Positions 27,067 to 39,242 of a stretch of DNA of 64,000 nt are shown piece after piece. The notes under the pieces are model-generated. The model saw nothing but the letters and a program-made list of their open reading frames with translations. It was not told the origin of the DNA and ran no database searches. The position numbers and the translations under genes are program-made. How positions within the stretch are numbered: position 1 is the stretch's first letter; every line of letters starts with the position of its first letter. The DNA is from Neoaquamicrobium sediminum (GTDB taxonomy: Bacteria; Pseudomonadota; Alphaproteobacteria; Rhizobiales; Rhizobiaceae): contig NZ_JABETK010000002.1 in assembly GCF_013240295.1 (NCBI RefSeq), positions 992,001 to 1,056,000 on the forward strand, in the 5' to 3' direction.

Positions 27067-29268
<2,202 letters not shown>

Positions 29269-29282
29269 ACGGGGTATTTGCA

Positions 29283-29515
29283 ATGGCAATGGACGCGCAC
29301 GAGATCGAACGGCTGATCAAGGAAGGCATTCCGGACGCCGTCGTCACGATCCGCGATCTTGCCGGCGACGGAGACCACTATGCCGCCGAAGTCGTCGCCG
29401 AAAGCTTCCGTGGCAAAAGCCGCGTGCAGCAGCACCAGATGGTCTACGAAGCGCTGAAAGGCAACATGGGTGGCGTTCTGCATGCCCTGGCCCGCAGACC
29501 AGCATACCCGACTGA
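29283..29515 (+). CDS. bolA: BolA-family protein (apparent frameshift at its end)
   Basis: About 77 residues when repaired. BolA proteins bind Fe-S clusters together with monothiol glutaredoxin, and the grxD gene follows. The sequence runs EIERLIKEGIPDAVVTI, HYAAEVVAESFRGKSRVQQHQMV and NMGGVLHALA (pieces of one continuous frame), then the expected ending QTSIPD is in another frame and stops at 29515. Adding one base at 29491-29494 restores it. As read, the ORF runs on to 29606 and would overlap grxD. Confidence 0.85.
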
Positions 29516-29602
29516 ACATTGCGCCCCGCACGCTTGTGCAATAGATAGGGGCAAGCCAAACATTCCGCCGGGCCTTGAACCCGGCCAGAAAGGACGAGCC
29601 AG

Positions 29603-29938
29603 ATGAGCGAGATCGCCGGTTTCATCGACAACGAAGTCAAGAGCAACGACGTGGTACTCTTCATGAAGGGCACGCCAGGCTTCCCGCAGTGCGGCTTTTC
29701 GGGTCAGGTAGTGCAGATCCTCGATTACCTCGGTGTCGACTACAAGGGCGTCAACATTCTGACGTCTGACGAACTTCGCCAGGGCATCAAGGACTATTCC
29801 AACTGGCCGACGATCCCGCAGCTTTACGTGAAGGGCGAATTCGTTGGCGGCTGCGACATCATCCGCGAGATGTTCCAGGCCGGAGAGCTTCAGGGCTTCA
29901 TGACCGAAAAGGGCGTCACCGTCCGCGGCGCAGCCTGA
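29603..29938 (+). CDS. grxD: Monothiol glutaredoxin Grx4-type
   Basis: A 111-residue CGFS glutaredoxin. The active-site loop is [14 protein letters not shown] with Cys30, and the glutathione-binding [17 protein letters not shown] follows. These proteins carry [2Fe-2S] clusters as homodimers or with BolA. Preceded by AAAGGA and located after bolA, so purL-bolA-grxD is one transcript ending at the terminator at 29988. Confidence 0.94.
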   Translation: MSEIAGFIDNEVKSNDVVLFMKGTPGFPQCGFSGQVVQILDYLGVDYKGVNILTSDELRQGIKDYSNWPTIPQLYVKGEFVGGCDIIREMFQAGELQGFMTEKGVTVRGAA

Positions 29939-29987
29939 CGCGCCACTAACATATCCGAATCCCGGTTTCCGGGGTTCCACGACGAGT

Positions 29988-30016
29988 ATGCGCCGGCCCG
30001 CCGGCGCATTTCTTTT
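29988..30016 (+). terminator. Intrinsic terminator after grxD
   Basis: A GC-rich stem ATGCGCCGGC/GCCGGCGCAT with a two-base loop (29988-30009) is followed by TTCTTTTT. It ends the purL-bolA-grxD transcript about 50 bases after grxD. The next gene starts 25 bases later and so needs its own promoter, or reads through. Confidence 0.8.
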
Positions 30017-30041
30017 TCGATCATCGTCTGGAACAATTGCT

Positions 30042-31283
30042 ATGGACCAAACAGCCTCGACGGCGCCAACGCCGGCGCTCGCCATCCCGCGCTGGGAACT
30101 TATCGCCATCGCCGCCGGGCTCATGGCTCTCAATGCGCTCGCCATCGATATCATGCTGCCGGGCCTGCAGGAGATCGGCGCCAGCCTGGGCGTCGCCGAT
30201 GAAAACGCGCGCCAGTACGTCATCACCGCCTACATCACCGGTTTCGGCCTCGCCCAGCTTTTCTTCGGTCCGATCTCCGACCGCTTCGGGCGCCGCACAC
30301 CGCTGCTTGTGGGCCTGTTCGTGTATGTCGGGGCGGCAGCAGTCTGCGTCTTCGTGCCCAGTTTCGCCGGCCTCTTGGCGATGCGTTTCATTCAGGGCCT
30401 GGGTGCTGCCTCGACCCGCGTCATCGCGATGTCGGTCGTTCGCGACGTCTATGGCGGTCGCGCCATGGCCGAAGTGATGTCGCTGGTTTTCATGGTGTTC
30501 ATGATCGTGCCGGTGATCGCCCCGGGCATCGGTCAGGTCATCATGCTGTTTTCAGAATGGCACATGATCTTCGTATTCATGACGGTCATGTCGCTTGCGA
30601 TCACGCTTTGGGTGCTCTTCAGGCTACCCGAGACCCTCCATGACGAATTCCGCCGGCCGTTTACGGCCAGGGTGATTGCCGACGGTTTCCGCATCGTGCT
30701 CACCAACCGCCCCGCGATCTGCTACACGATCGCACTCACCGCGATTTTCGGCGCGCTGTTCGGCTTCATCAATTCGTCCCAGCAGATCTATGTGGGGATT
30801 TACGACGTCGGCGCGATGTTCCCGGTCTATTTCGCCGCCGTTGCCGGGCTCATGGCAGTCTCGTCGTTCCTCAATTCGCGGCTGGTCGGCCGTTTCGGCA
30901 TGCGGCGGCTTGCACACGGCGCCTTGCTGGGCTTCACGGCAGTGACGGCGTTTGCCTTCGTGCTGACCCTGTTCGGCTCGATGCCGTTGTGGGCCTTCGT
31001 GACGATTTTCGCGCTGGCTATGGTCCAGTTTTCGTGGATCGGCGCGAACTTCAACGCGTTGGCGATGGAGCCGCTGGGCCATGTCGCCGGCACGGCATCA
31101 TCCGTCCAGGGCTTTCTGCAGACGGTCGGCGGTGGGCTGATCGGGGCGACGATCGGCCAGGCGTTCGACGGCACGGTCATGCCCATGGCGGCAGGCTATT
31201 TCTTTGCCGCCGCCTTCGCGCTCGTCATGGTGCTGATCGCAGAGAAGGGGCGGCTGTTCCAGTCCCAGAATCCGCCAGTTTAG
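30042..31283 (+). CDS. Bcr/CflA-type MFS drug exporter
   Basis: A 413-residue inner-membrane MFS transporter with 12 predicted membrane helices. The Bcr/CflA start [20 protein letters not shown], the loop motif [14 protein letters not shown] between helices 2 and 3, and the motif-C-like region [15 protein letters not shown] are present. It should export drugs or metabolites by proton antiport; the real substrate is unknown. Its stop overlaps the end of the convergent ttcA gene by four bases. Confidence 0.88.
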   Translation: MDQTASTAPTPALAIPRWELIAIAAGLMALNALAIDIMLPGLQEIGASLGVADENARQYVITAYITGFGLAQLFFGPISDRFGRRTPLLVGLFVYVGAAAVCVFVPSFAGLLAMRFIQGLGAASTRVIAMSVVRDVYGGRAMAEVMSLVFMVFMIVPVIAPGIGQVIMLFSEWHMIFVFMTVMSLAITLWVLFRLPETLHDEFRRPFTARVIADGFRIVLTNRPAICYTIALTAIFGALFGFINSSQQIYVGIYDVGAMFPVYFAAVAGLMAVSSFLNSRLVGRFGMRRLAHGALLGFTAVTAFAFVLTLFGSMPLWAFVTIFALAMVQFSWIGANFNALAMEPLGHVAGTASSVQGFLQTVGGGLIGATIGQAFDGTVMPMAAGYFFAAAFALVMVLIAEKGRLFQSQNPPV

Positions 31284-32134
31284 CTGCTGCCGAGCGCAGC
31301 GAAATCGAACAACGTGCGGTCGAGCAGATGGCTTGGCCGCACATGGCCGAGCGCCCGGATCATCGTGTCCTTGCGCCCCGGCATCCGGCGTTCGATATCC
31401 TCCAGCATCGCTTTCATCGCGTTGCGCTGCAGCCCGTCCTGGCTGCCGCACAGGTCGCAGGGAATGATCGGGAACGCCATCGCCTCGGCGAATCGTGCCA
31501 GATCCGCCTCGGCGCAGTAGGCGAGCGGTCGCAGGACGGTGAGGTCTCCCTCGTCATTGACGAGCTTGGGCGGCATCGCTGCCAGCCGCCCGCCGTGAAA
31601 GAGGTTGAGGAAAAACGTCTCCAGAATGTCCTCGCGGTGGTGTCCCAGCACCAGCGCGGCGCAGCCCTCCTCGCGCGCAACACGGTAGAGATGTCCTCGT
31701 CGCAACCGCGAGCACAGCGAACAGTAGGTGCGGTTTTCCGGGATCTTGTCGGTGACGATGGAATACGTGTCCTGATACTCGATCCGGTGCTCGACCCCGA
31801 TGGAGGTGAGGTAATCCGGCAGGATGTGCTTGGGAAAATTCGGCTGCCCCTGATCCAGATTGCAGGCCAGAAGCTCGACCGGCAGCAGCCCCCGCCATTT
31901 GAGATCGAGCAGGATCGCCAGCAGGCCATAGGAATCCTTGCCGCCCGAAAGCGCCACCAGCCAGCGTTCGCCCGGCTTCACCATCGAGAAATCTTCGAGA
32001 GCCTGTCGCGTATCGCGCAGCAGCCGCTTGCGCAGCTTGTTGAACTCGACCGACGATGGCGCGTTGCGGAACAAGGCGAAATCGGCCGTTCCGCCGTCGT
32101 CCGGTTCGTCTTGCTTCACTTTGAGCGTCTGCAT
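31280..32134 (-). CDS. ttcA: tRNA 2-thiocytidine synthetase TtcA
   Basis: A 284-residue PP-loop enzyme that makes 2-thiocytidine at position 32 of tRNA. The PP-loop is SGGKDS at 63-68. The Cys pair that binds the Fe-S cluster, CSLC at 138-141, is present, with a further CDLC near the end. ATG at 32134 follows GAGGCGAG. It runs toward the MFS gene and is divergent from the GT2 gene. Confidence 0.92.
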   Translation of the reverse strand: MQTLKVKQDEPDDGGTADFALFRNAPSSVEFNKLRKRLLRDTRQALEDFSMVKPGERWLVALSGGKDSYGLLAILLDLKWRGLLPVELLACNLDQGQPNFPKHILPDYLTSIGVEHRIEYQDTYSIVTDKIPENRTYCSLCSRLRRGHLYRVAREEGCAALVLGHHREDILETFFLNLFHGGRLAAMPPKLVNDEGDLTVLRPLAYCAEADLARFAEAMAFPIIPCDLCGSQDGLQRNAMKAMLEDIERRMPGRKDTMIRALGHVRPSHLLDRTLFDFAALGSS

Positions 32135-32269
32135 CTCGCCTCGGGGCCTGTTTGCTGATTGGGCCACAAAGCACAGCCGTCCGCGCCGTGCAACGCGCGA
32201 GACGGTTGTTGCGGGGATAGCTGGCCGCTGTTAAGAGCCCCCGACGAAGCCTCTGGAAACAAATCCCGC

Positions 32270-33295
32270 ATGGCCAAAGCACCGCAATCCCCCGCCCTGT
32301 CCGTCATCGTGCCGGTGCTCAATGAGGAAGACGCGATTCCCGCGTTCCTCCAGCGCACCGTGCCGATTCTGGAGGCGGTTTGTCGCGACAGGCTCGGCGG
32401 ACGTCCTTATGAGATCGTCTTTATCGACGACGGCAGTTCGGACGACACCGCCCGCATCGCGATCGCGGCCGGCGAACGCAATCCGTCCATCAAGCTTATT
32501 CGCCTGTCCCGGAGCTTCGGTAAGGAGGCTGCTCTGGCGGCAGGGTTGAGCCATGTTGACGGCGATGCCGTGATCCCGATGGACGTGGACCTGCAGGATC
32601 CGCCCGAAGTCGTTCCTGCCATGGTGGAAGCCTGGCTCGAGGGTGCGGAGGTCGTCAACGGCGTACGCTCCAGCCGGCGCGAGGACACCTGGTTCAAGCG
32701 TTCGACCGCCAGGCTTTTCTACAGGCTCTACAACGCGGCTTCCGACATTCCCATCAAGCGCAATGTCGGCGACTTCCGGCTGCTCGACCGGGCTGTAGTC
32801 GATGCATTGAACACGCTCGCCGAAGGGTCCCGTTTCACGAAGGGGCTCTATTCCTGGGTCGGCTATCAAAATGTCGATGTCGAATATGAGCGCCCTGCCC
32901 GGCTGCATGGCGAAACCAAGTGGTCGTACCGCCGGCTGATCCGCTTCGCGCTCGACGGGCTGATCGCCTCGACCACCGCTCCACTGCGCATCTGGAGCGT
33001 TGCCGGGCTGCTGATCGGCCTCTGCGCCTTCATCTACGCAGGGTTTCTCGTCGTCCGCACGATGATCTGGGGTGCAGACACACCGGGCTACGCCTCGACC
33101 ATGGTCGTCATACTGCTCCTCGGCGGCCTCAACCTTCTGTCGCTGGGCATCATGGGCGAATATGTCGGCCGTATCTCGCAGGAGGTGCGCGGCCGGCCGC
33201 TCTACGTCGTGCGCGACGTGCACGGCATCCCGTCTTCTGAAAAGCGCAGGCCGCGTGCAAGGGTCCGCAAATCGGAGAAACAGAGCGAACGATAG
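32270..33295 (+). CDS. GT2 glycosyltransferase, polyprenyl-phosphate type (GtrB/DPM-like)
   Basis: A 341-residue GT2 enzyme with DDGSSDD at 53-59, DVDLQDPPE as the metal-binding motif, and two membrane helices near the C-terminus (TTAPLRIWSVAGLLIGLCAFI and VVILLLGGLNLLSLGIMGEYV; each within the protein). This domain plan belongs to enzymes that transfer a sugar from an NDP-sugar to undecaprenyl phosphate on the inner face of the membrane. It is convergent with the GT39 gene, the kind of enzyme that would use such a lipid-linked sugar. Confidence 0.88.
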   Translation: MAKAPQSPALSVIVPVLNEEDAIPAFLQRTVPILEAVCRDRLGGRPYEIVFIDDGSSDDTARIAIAAGERNPSIKLIRLSRSFGKEAALAAGLSHVDGDAVIPMDVDLQDPPEVVPAMVEAWLEGAEVVNGVRSSRREDTWFKRSTARLFYRLYNAASDIPIKRNVGDFRLLDRAVVDALNTLAEGSRFTKGLYSWVGYQNVDVEYERPARLHGETKWSYRRLIRFALDGLIASTTAPLRIWSVAGLLIGLCAFIYAGFLVVRTMIWGADTPGYASTMVVILLLGGLNLLSLGIMGEYVGRISQEVRGRPLYVVRDVHGIPSSEKRRPRARVRKSEKQSER

Positions 33296-33338
33296 ACGGC
33301 TGGCCGAGGCGATGTCGCAGGCTGACGGGTCGAGACCC

Positions 33339-34908
33339 TCAACCTTCCGAGGCAGGTGCCGGCGTCTCGGGGTAGCGAAAGAAAACGGTGTAACCCCAGC
33401 GCGACGGCCCTCCCGCACCTTCCACCGCGGGAATGGTCAGCTCGGCAGTTGAATCGACACGCCCCAGAAGCCCCCGCGGCGGCGGCATCGCAACCACTTG
33501 CGTCCGATGGCGCACGGCAGATGAAGGCGGCGCCCTGGCGCTCGATGTCTGCCTGCGTCACCCACGGCGATGTATCGAGGTTGCCCTCGACCGCGTAAGG
33601 CGTGTCGGAAGCGTAGAAAGACAGGCTGTTGGCCAGGAAATCGACCGGCGATGCTGCAATAGCAAGCCGTGAGCCCGTTTCCTCATGCCAGCGCTCCTGC
33701 ACCATGCCGGCAAGCTCGGCAACCGGCTCCACGGTATTGGACGTCGCGCGCTCCAGCAGGTCGCCACGCAGCCATGGTGTCGCAGCCGCCATGGCTGCGC
33801 AGAAGACGATCACTGCAGCGGGCGCCGCATACCAGATATGAACGGCGTTGCCCGGCGCGACCGCAAGCGCGAGCAGTATCGGCACGGTGAAGAAGAACGG
33901 TATCACCCACAGCGAGGACAACTGCGCACTGAGCACAAGAGCGAAAACGATGGTCAGCACGAGCGAACCGGGGCCGATGAAAAGCAGCGCACGCCCCTGC
34001 ACGGTCGCAGGCAGGCCGCGCCAGCCTTTCGGCATCGAGAGGATCGCCCGGCCGGGCCGTTTGCGCCAGTAGAGAAGCGCGACGATCACGCCAGGCAGCG
34101 AATAGAGCAGGAAGGCGATGAAGAAGTCCGCAGCACTGCCCACCGCGGATATGAAGGTTCCGTCGCCCTGCTCGGCGGCGTAGCTAACGGTCCGGAAGCC
34201 CGATTGAACCACCCACCATGCATGGGGCGCGACTACGAGCGCACCGACTGCCGTCGCTGCCCACGGCAGCGCCGTCTTCAGCAAGGGCCTCGTCTCGCGA
34301 TCCCAGATCATGTGCGCGGCAAGCGCGGCAGCGAGCACCAGCGAGTGATATTTCGCCAGCATCGCCAGCCCGCAGAACAGCCCAGTCAGGCAGGCGTCCA
34401 GCAGTCGCTGCTGCTCGATCGTCCGCAAATAGAACAGGAATGCCAGCGTCCAGAAGGGCATCATGCCCGCATTGGCGTTGTAGTCCAGCGCGCGAAAACT
34501 GAGCGGCGGCATCACGAAAATCATAGCTACCGCGATGACCTGCTGCCATTCCGTCAGGAACCGTCGCGACACGAGCCACATCGCCCATGCCGTCACGGCC
34601 ATGTTCACGGTCGAAAGAAGATAATAAGCCGCGTTGGTGCGCGGAAATATCTCGAACCAGAGCGCCGTGATCCAGCCGAAGAGCGGCGGATGCTTCTGGT
34701 ATCCGAGCTGCCAGGTGATGCCCCAGGCAAAATTCTCGACCATGTCGCCGTGGCGGTCGAGATTGTACTGGGCGAAGTCGCGCTGGATTGTCCAGAAGCC
34801 GACATAAACGGCCAGCAGGATCAGCACCCACAACGACACACCGCCCGGAGGGCTCGAAAGCCCTCGGGCGCCGATGGCGGAGACCGGTTCGGTGCGTGGT
34901 TCCGCCAT
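33339..34908 (-). CDS. GT39-type (ArnT-like) membrane glycosyltransferase (apparent frameshift)
   Basis: About 522 residues after repair, with about 11-12 membrane segments. The first periplasmic loop holds RDFAQYNLDRHGDMVENFAW and GYQKHPPLFGWI, containing the acidic/His residues expected in GT39/GT83 (ArnT-like) transferases that move sugars from polyprenyl phosphate to lipid A or proteins. The frame fails at the C run 33471-33475 (one C too many), after which LLGRVDSTAELTIP...WGYTVFFRYP resumes and stops at 33339. Start MAEPRTEP at 34908 lies 25 bases after rpsD. Confidence 0.78.
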
Positions 34909-34933
34909 CGATTGTCCTTCGCTTGAGGGACGC

Positions 34934-35551
34934 TTAGCGGGAATAGAACTCGACGACGAGGTTGGGTTCCATCTGCACCGCGAACGGCACGTCGGCCAGG
35001 CCCGGCACGCGATTGAAGGTTGCGACCATCTTGTTGTGGTCGACCTCGATGTAGTCCGGCACGTCGCGCTCTGCGAGCTGAACCGACTCAAGCACGATGA
35101 CGAGCTGCTTCGACTTCTCGCGAACCTCAATCACGTCGCCCGGCTTGCAGCGGTAGGAACCGATGTTCACCCGGCGGCCGTTGACGTTGACGTGGCCGTG
35201 GTTGACGAACTGGCGCGCGGCGAAGATCGTCGGCACGAACTTGGCGCGATAGACGACCGCGTCGAGGCGCGATTCGAGCAGGCCGATGAGGTTGTCCGGC
35301 GTATCGCCCTTGCGACGGTCGGCTTCCTCGTAGGTCTTGCGGAACTGCTTTTCGGAGATGTCGCCGTAATGACCCTTCAGCTTCTGCTTGGCGCGGAGCT
35401 GCAGGCCGAAGTCGGACATCTTGCCCTTGCGGCGCTGGCCGTGCTGGCCGGGGCCGTATTCACGACGGTTGACCGGGGACTTCGGGCGGCCCCAGATGTT
35501 CTCGCCCATGCGGCGATCGAGTTTATACTTGGCGGATTCGCGCTTGCTCAT
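34934..35551 (-). CDS. rpsD: 30S ribosomal protein S4
   Basis: A 205-residue S4 with the start [20 protein letters not shown], the S4 RNA-binding domain ([35 protein letters not shown]) and the ending FYSR. S4 nucleates 30S assembly by binding 16S rRNA. In alphaproteobacteria rpsD stands apart from the ribosomal operons, as here. The leader of about 160 bases from its promoter at 35721-35749 may carry control, but I see no known S4 element. Confidence 0.97.
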   Translation of the reverse strand: MSKRESAKYKLDRRMGENIWGRPKSPVNRREYGPGQHGQRRKGKMSDFGLQLRAKQKLKGHYGDISEKQFRKTYEEADRRKGDTPDNLIGLLESRLDAVVYRAKFVPTIFAARQFVNHGHVNVNGRRVNIGSYRCKPGDVIEVREKSKQLVIVLESVQLAERDVPDYIEVDHNKMVATFNRVPGLADVPFAVQMEPNLVVEFYSR

Positions 35552-35720
35552 CGCATTTCCTCAAAAGTTGCGACCCGATGCTCACACATCGGATCAAGGA
35601 AACGCGCCCTCCTCTGGCCCCCTTTTTCGGAGCCTGACAGGGCATCCCACGCACGCTTTGCGAAGATGCCCACGGGACACGTCAGTGAACCGCCGGACAT
35701 TGCTGCCCGGCGCTGGCGGT
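35552..35720 (-). other. rpsD 5' leader region
   Basis: About 170 bases between the predicted rpsD promoter and its ATG. GAGGAA lies eight bases before the ATG. A hairpin-forming GATGCTCACACATC stretch lies about 20 bases upstream of it. No open reading frame or recognised riboregulator. Confidence 0.35.
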
Positions 35721-35749
35721 GGGATATGGCAAAGCCGGCTGTTTGTCAA
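35721..35749 (-). promoter_or_regulatory. Predicted sigma-70 promoter of rpsD
   Basis: On the minus strand a perfect -35 TTGACA (35744-35749) is 17 bases from TATCCC (35721-35726), a fair -10. Placement gives a leader of about 160 bases. It lies 36 bases from the oppositely oriented ribH promoter. Confidence 0.55.
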
Positions 35750-35785
35750 CGCGCCGCGCGCGTGGCGCAATCGAGCATTTCGCCA

Positions 35786-35814
35786 TTGCAGTTCGCGGCT
35801 GGCGATCCTACACT
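35786..35814 (+). promoter_or_regulatory. Predicted promoter of the FMN riboswitch-ribH transcript
   Basis: TTGCAG (35786-35791), 17-base spacer, TACACT (35809-35814). Transcription would begin at about 35821, the first base of the riboswitch P1 stem, which supports the call. Confidence 0.55.
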
Positions 35815-35820
35815 TTTACC

Positions 35821-35957
35821 GTTCTCAGGGCGGGGTGGAAATCCCCACCGGCGGTATGCGGCGATTGCCGCGAGCCCGCGAGCGCCTTCCGCGAGGAAGG
35901 GTCAGCAGATCAGGTGAGATGCCTGGGCCGACGGTCATAGTCCGGATGAAAGAGAAC
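35821..35957 (+). promoter_or_regulatory. FMN riboswitch (RFN element)
   Basis: The conserved RFN core is present in order: GTTCTCAGGGCGGGGTGGAA, CCCCACCGGCGGTA, AGCCCGCGAGCG, GGTCAGCAGATCAGGTGA, GGCCGACGGTCATAGTCCGGATG and the closing AGAGAAC pairing with GTTCT (segments are separated here). It binds FMN and shuts down the gene below. The ATG of ribH lies 86 bases after it. The linker does not contain an obvious terminator with a T run, so control may act on ribosome access. Confidence 0.95.
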
Positions 35958-36043
35958 GCACGGTCGAGGCTGGCGCAATGCGCATGGTCGCCGCCGTTCG
36001 TGATCGCCTTGGGTGACGTGTCTGTTTGCCAAAGGAGATCATT

Positions 36044-36508
36044 ATGACACCCACCCGCTATGCCTTCATCAAAGCCAACTGGCACGCCGATATTGTCGAG
36101 CGTGCGCTGGAAGGTTTCTGCGAACTCGTTCCAGCCGACCAGGTGGACGTGTTCGACGTGCCCGGCGCCTTCGAAATGCCGCTGCTGGCACGAGACCTTG
36201 CCGCCAGCGGACGCTATTCGGCGGTCGCGGCGGCCGCTTTCGTTGTCGACGGCGGCATCTACCGCCACGAATTCGTTGCCCAGGCCGTGGTCGACGGGCT
36301 GATGCGCGCCGGCATGGACACCGGCATTCCGGTGCTCTCGGTGTCGCTGACCCCGCATCAGTATCAGGAGACCGATCACCATCGGGAGATCTATCGTGCG
36401 CACTTCGTCGAGAAGGGTCGCGAGGCGGCCCGGGCGGCCTTGATGATCGGCAGCACCCGCGCAGCGCTGGCCGCTCAGGGTCAGGCGGTGAAGGATGTCG
36501 CCGCCTGA
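36044..36508 (+). CDS. ribH: 6,7-dimethyl-8-ribityllumazine synthase, type 2
   Basis: A 154-residue lumazine synthase. It condenses 3,4-dihydroxybutanone 4-phosphate with the ribityl-pyrimidine to make the riboflavin precursor. [17 protein letters not shown] and the shortened C-terminal half put it with the RibH2 group of Brucella and rhizobia, decamers of 150-158 residues, rather than the icosahedral RibH1. AAGGAG precedes the ATG at 36044. The FMN riboswitch upstream shows feedback control by FMN. Its last 28 bases overlap the end of murI on the other strand. Confidence 0.93.
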   Translation: MTPTRYAFIKANWHADIVERALEGFCELVPADQVDVFDVPGAFEMPLLARDLAASGRYSAVAAAAFVVDGGIYRHEFVAQAVVDGLMRAGMDTGIPVLSVSLTPHQYQETDHHREIYRAHFVEKGREAARAALMIGSTRAALAAQGQAVKDVAA

Positions 36509-37293
36509 AGCCCGAAGCCTCGCACCAGCTTCACGACCGAAGGTGCCGGAGACTGCGAGGTGAAGACGGCTATGTCCGGCTGCTCCGGCAATCCGTCCCG
36601 GCGCGGCCGGCCATCCCGACCGAGCAGCGACAGGGCGCGGCGGGCTATGGCCTCGGCCGGATCGATCCAGTCGACCGGCCACGGCGCCGTCTTGCGCATG
36701 CGATTGACGAGAAAGGGATAGTGCGTGCAGGCCAGCACGACGATATCCGTGCGCCTGCCGGCCTCCTCCATGAAGCAGGGGGCGATTTCGGCACGCACGG
36801 CCTCCTCGTCGACAAAACCCTCGCGCATATAAGTCTCGGCCAAGGCAGCGAGCCGGACGCTGCCGACCAGCCGGACATGGCATTTGGCTGCCCATTCATG
36901 GATGAGGTTGCGGGTGTACTGGCGCTTTACAGTGCCCGGCGTTGCGAGCACCGAGACCAGCCCGGAGCGGGTCCGCTCGGCTGCCGGCTTGATCGCCGGC
37001 ACAGTGCCGACAAACGGCGTATCGGGGAATGCCGCCCGCAAGTCGGCAAGCACCAGCGTCGAAGCCGTGTTGCAGGCGATCACCGCGATTTCTGGATCGT
37101 GCTCGGCAATGAGTCGGGCAAACAGCTCGACGATGCGCGCCCGCAGGGCGTCCTCTTCCCAGTCGCCATAGGGAAACCCGGCATCGTCGGCGACATAGAC
37201 GAAGCGGCGGTCCGGCATCAGCACCCGCGCCTCGCGCAGTACCGTCAATCCTCCGACGCCCGAATCGAACAGCAGGACCGGGCGCTCACTCAC
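36481..37293 (-). CDS. murI: Glutamate racemase
   Basis: A 270-residue racemase that makes D-glutamate for peptidoglycan. The two catalytic cysteines are Cys74 in IACNTAST and Cys189 in LACTHYPF, and the [10 protein letters not shown] start motif is intact. The GTG at 37293 is the start; it overlaps the stop of trmJ (GTGAGTGA), so translation is coupled. C-terminal 28 bases overlap ribH on the opposite strand. Confidence 0.94.
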   Translation of the reverse strand: MSERPVLLFDSGVGGLTVLREARVLMPDRRFVYVADDAGFPYGDWEEDALRARIVELFARLIAEHDPEIAVIACNTASTLVLADLRAAFPDTPFVGTVPAIKPAAERTRSGLVSVLATPGTVKRQYTRNLIHEWAAKCHVRLVGSVRLAALAETYMREGFVDEEAVRAEIAPCFMEEAGRRTDIVVLACTHYPFLVNRMRKTAPWPVDWIDPAEAIARRALSLLGRDGRPRRDGLPEQPDIAVFTSQSPAPSVVKLVRGFGLQAATSFTA

Positions 37294-38146
37294 GGTCAGG
37301 CTCTCCGCTTTTGGCGCTGTCGGCGGCATGTGTCTTGGCGTCGGCAGTCGCCTTGCGCTCGGGATAGGCCGCACCGCGCGGCTCCTTCGGCGAGAAATAG
37401 TCGAGCGAGGAGATCACGCCCCTCAGTACCTTTATCTCGGCCTCTGCAAAGCCCGGGCGTGTCAGAACCGCGCGCAGATTGTCGACCATCTTCGGCTTCT
37501 TGGTCGGCGGACGGAAATAACCGCGCACCGACAGCGCCTCTTCCAGATGGTCGAAAAGCCCTTGAAGCGAAACCTTGGGCGCGGGGTTCATGCGCGGCCC
37601 CTCGAACGCGGTCTGCGTCTCGCTCTCCAGCCCGGATTTCATCCATTCATAGGACATCAGCAGCACCGCCTGCGCGATGTTGAGCGAGGCGAAGGCAGGG
37701 TTCACGGGAAAGGTCACGATCTCGTCGGCAAGGCCCACTTCGTCGTTGTAAAGTCCGAACCGCTCCCGCCCGAACAGGATGCCGGTCTTCTGGCCGCCCA
37801 CGAAACGCTCGCGCAGGATCCGGCCGGCCTCCACCGGTCCGCGCACCGGCTTGAAGCCATCGCGCTCGCGGGCCGTGGTGGCGATCACATAGTTCAGGTC
37901 GGCAATTGCCTCCGGCAGCGCCGCAAACACGCTCACGCCGTCGATCACGTGGTCGGCCTTGGATGCGGCCGCTCGCGCCTTCTCGCTGGGCCAGCCATCG
38001 CGCGGATTGACGATGCGCAGCTCCGCGAGGCCAAAATTGGCCATGGCGCGCGCAACCATGCCGATATTCTCGCCGAGCTGCGGCTCGACGAGCACGATCG
38101 CCGGCCCTTCCTGGATCAACTGTTTCTCGCGCGCGGTGCCTGCCAT
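37286..38146 (-). CDS. SPOUT-family tRNA/rRNA 2'-O-methyltransferase (TrmJ-like)
   Basis: A 286-residue TrmH/SPOUT methyltransferase of the TrmJ group. The N-terminal motif [20 protein letters not shown], the second motif [13 protein letters not shown], and [13 protein letters not shown] of the SAM-binding knot are present. TrmJ methylates the ribose at position 32 of tRNA. The long C-terminal extension rich in Lys/Glu is usual in alphaproteobacteria. Upstream of and coupled to murI. ATG at 38146 begins MAGTAREK. Confidence 0.88.
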   Translation of the reverse strand: MAGTAREKQLIQEGPAIVLVEPQLGENIGMVARAMANFGLAELRIVNPRDGWPSEKARAAASKADHVIDGVSVFAALPEAIADLNYVIATTARERDGFKPVRGPVEAGRILRERFVGGQKTGILFGRERFGLYNDEVGLADEIVTFPVNPAFASLNIAQAVLLMSYEWMKSGLESETQTAFEGPRMNPAPKVSLQGLFDHLEEALSVRGYFRPPTKKPKMVDNLRAVLTRPGFAEAEIKVLRGVISSLDYFSPKEPRGAAYPERKATADAKTHAADSAKSGEPDRE

Positions 38147-38206
38147 TGTTCTCCCCGGCTTGAAAGCCTGCTCCAGTGGCACAGTTTGACGGAAAACGGA
38201 ACGGGC

Positions 38207-39099
38207 TCAGCCAAGGATGAACCGCCGCATCGCGTCCGCCACCGTGTCCGGCTTCTCGTGCAGCACCCAATGGCTTGCGCCGGCAATCCGCTGAACGGTC
38301 AATCGCGGAGCAAAGCGATCGAGCCCTTCGAGACAGGCCGGAAGCAACGCCTGATCCGCCTCCCCCACAGCACCAGATGCGGCATCGGCACCGCGAATTG
38401 ATCCTCCGGCATATCCATGATCATCGCGTGGCCGGTCGTCTCGCCGGGCGTCGGCACAACGAGGGGCGACGCGCGATACCAGTTCAGCATGCCGGTCAGC
38501 GCGCCCGGCTGTCGCCAGGCTTCGCGATAGGCCGCCTTCATCGCATCGTCGAAGAAATCGGCTGCGGAAAATCCCTCGACCATGCGGATCAGTCGCCGAA
38601 AATCGTCCTGCGACAAAAGCGCCTCCGCGTCTTCGGCGCGCAGCCGATGGATATACTGGCTGGCCTGCCGCTGGGCCTCGTCGTCGAGCAACGCGCGTTG
38701 AAAGCAGACCGGATGCACGCCATTGGCGATCACCAGATGCGAAACGCGGTCCGGATAGGCCATCGCATAGGCATAGGCGACCGATGCACCCCAGTCATGG
38801 CCGGCAAGCACGAAGGGGCGGCCCGGCGAAAGCCTGTCGGCGAGCGACGCGAGATCGCCGACCAGATGCTTCACGCGATAGCGCTCGACGCCTTCCGGCT
38901 TCGATGAAAGGTTGAAGCCGCGCTGATCGGGTGCCGCCACGCAAAAATCATCGGCCAGCGCAGCCATGACGTCGGCCCAGGCCGCCCAGTATTCGGGAAA
39001 GCCGTGCAGGCAGATCACCAGCGGCGCATCCGGTTCGCCCGCCATCGCCACGTTGAGCGAGACGGCACCGGCATCGTGTTGCAGGAAGCGGAATTCCAT
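38207..39099 (-). CDS. Haloalkane dehalogenase/epoxide-hydrolase-like alpha/beta hydrolase (apparent frameshift)
   Basis: About 297 residues when repaired. The oxyanion HGFPEYW and the acid nucleophile elbow GHDWGASV (Asp instead of Ser) put it in the epoxide hydrolase/haloalkane or fluoroacetate dehalogenase group. The frame fails in the C run 38362-38366 (one C missing), where HLVLWG continues as [14 protein letters not shown] with the catalytic His in AGASHWVL and stops at 38207. ATG at 39099 has GGAGG seven bases upstream. Substrate not deducible. Confidence 0.82.
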
Positions 39100-39148
39100 T
39101 CGTTTCCTCCACATGGCGCGCGGACCGCATTCGATCCGCCGCATGGCT

Positions 39149-39176
39149 TTGCCTTCCCGCCGCCCGATGTTATAGG
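39149..39176 (+). promoter_or_regulatory. Candidate icd promoter
   Basis: TTGCCT (39149-39154), 16-base spacer, TATAGG (39171-39176), about 67 bases upstream of the icd ATG. Only four of six matches in each box. Confidence 0.35.
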
Positions 39177-39242
39177 GGCCGCATTTCCAGTTCGAAACCT
39201 GCGGGACGTTCCGTCCCCTCTCCCAGAAACGAGGCATTTCCT

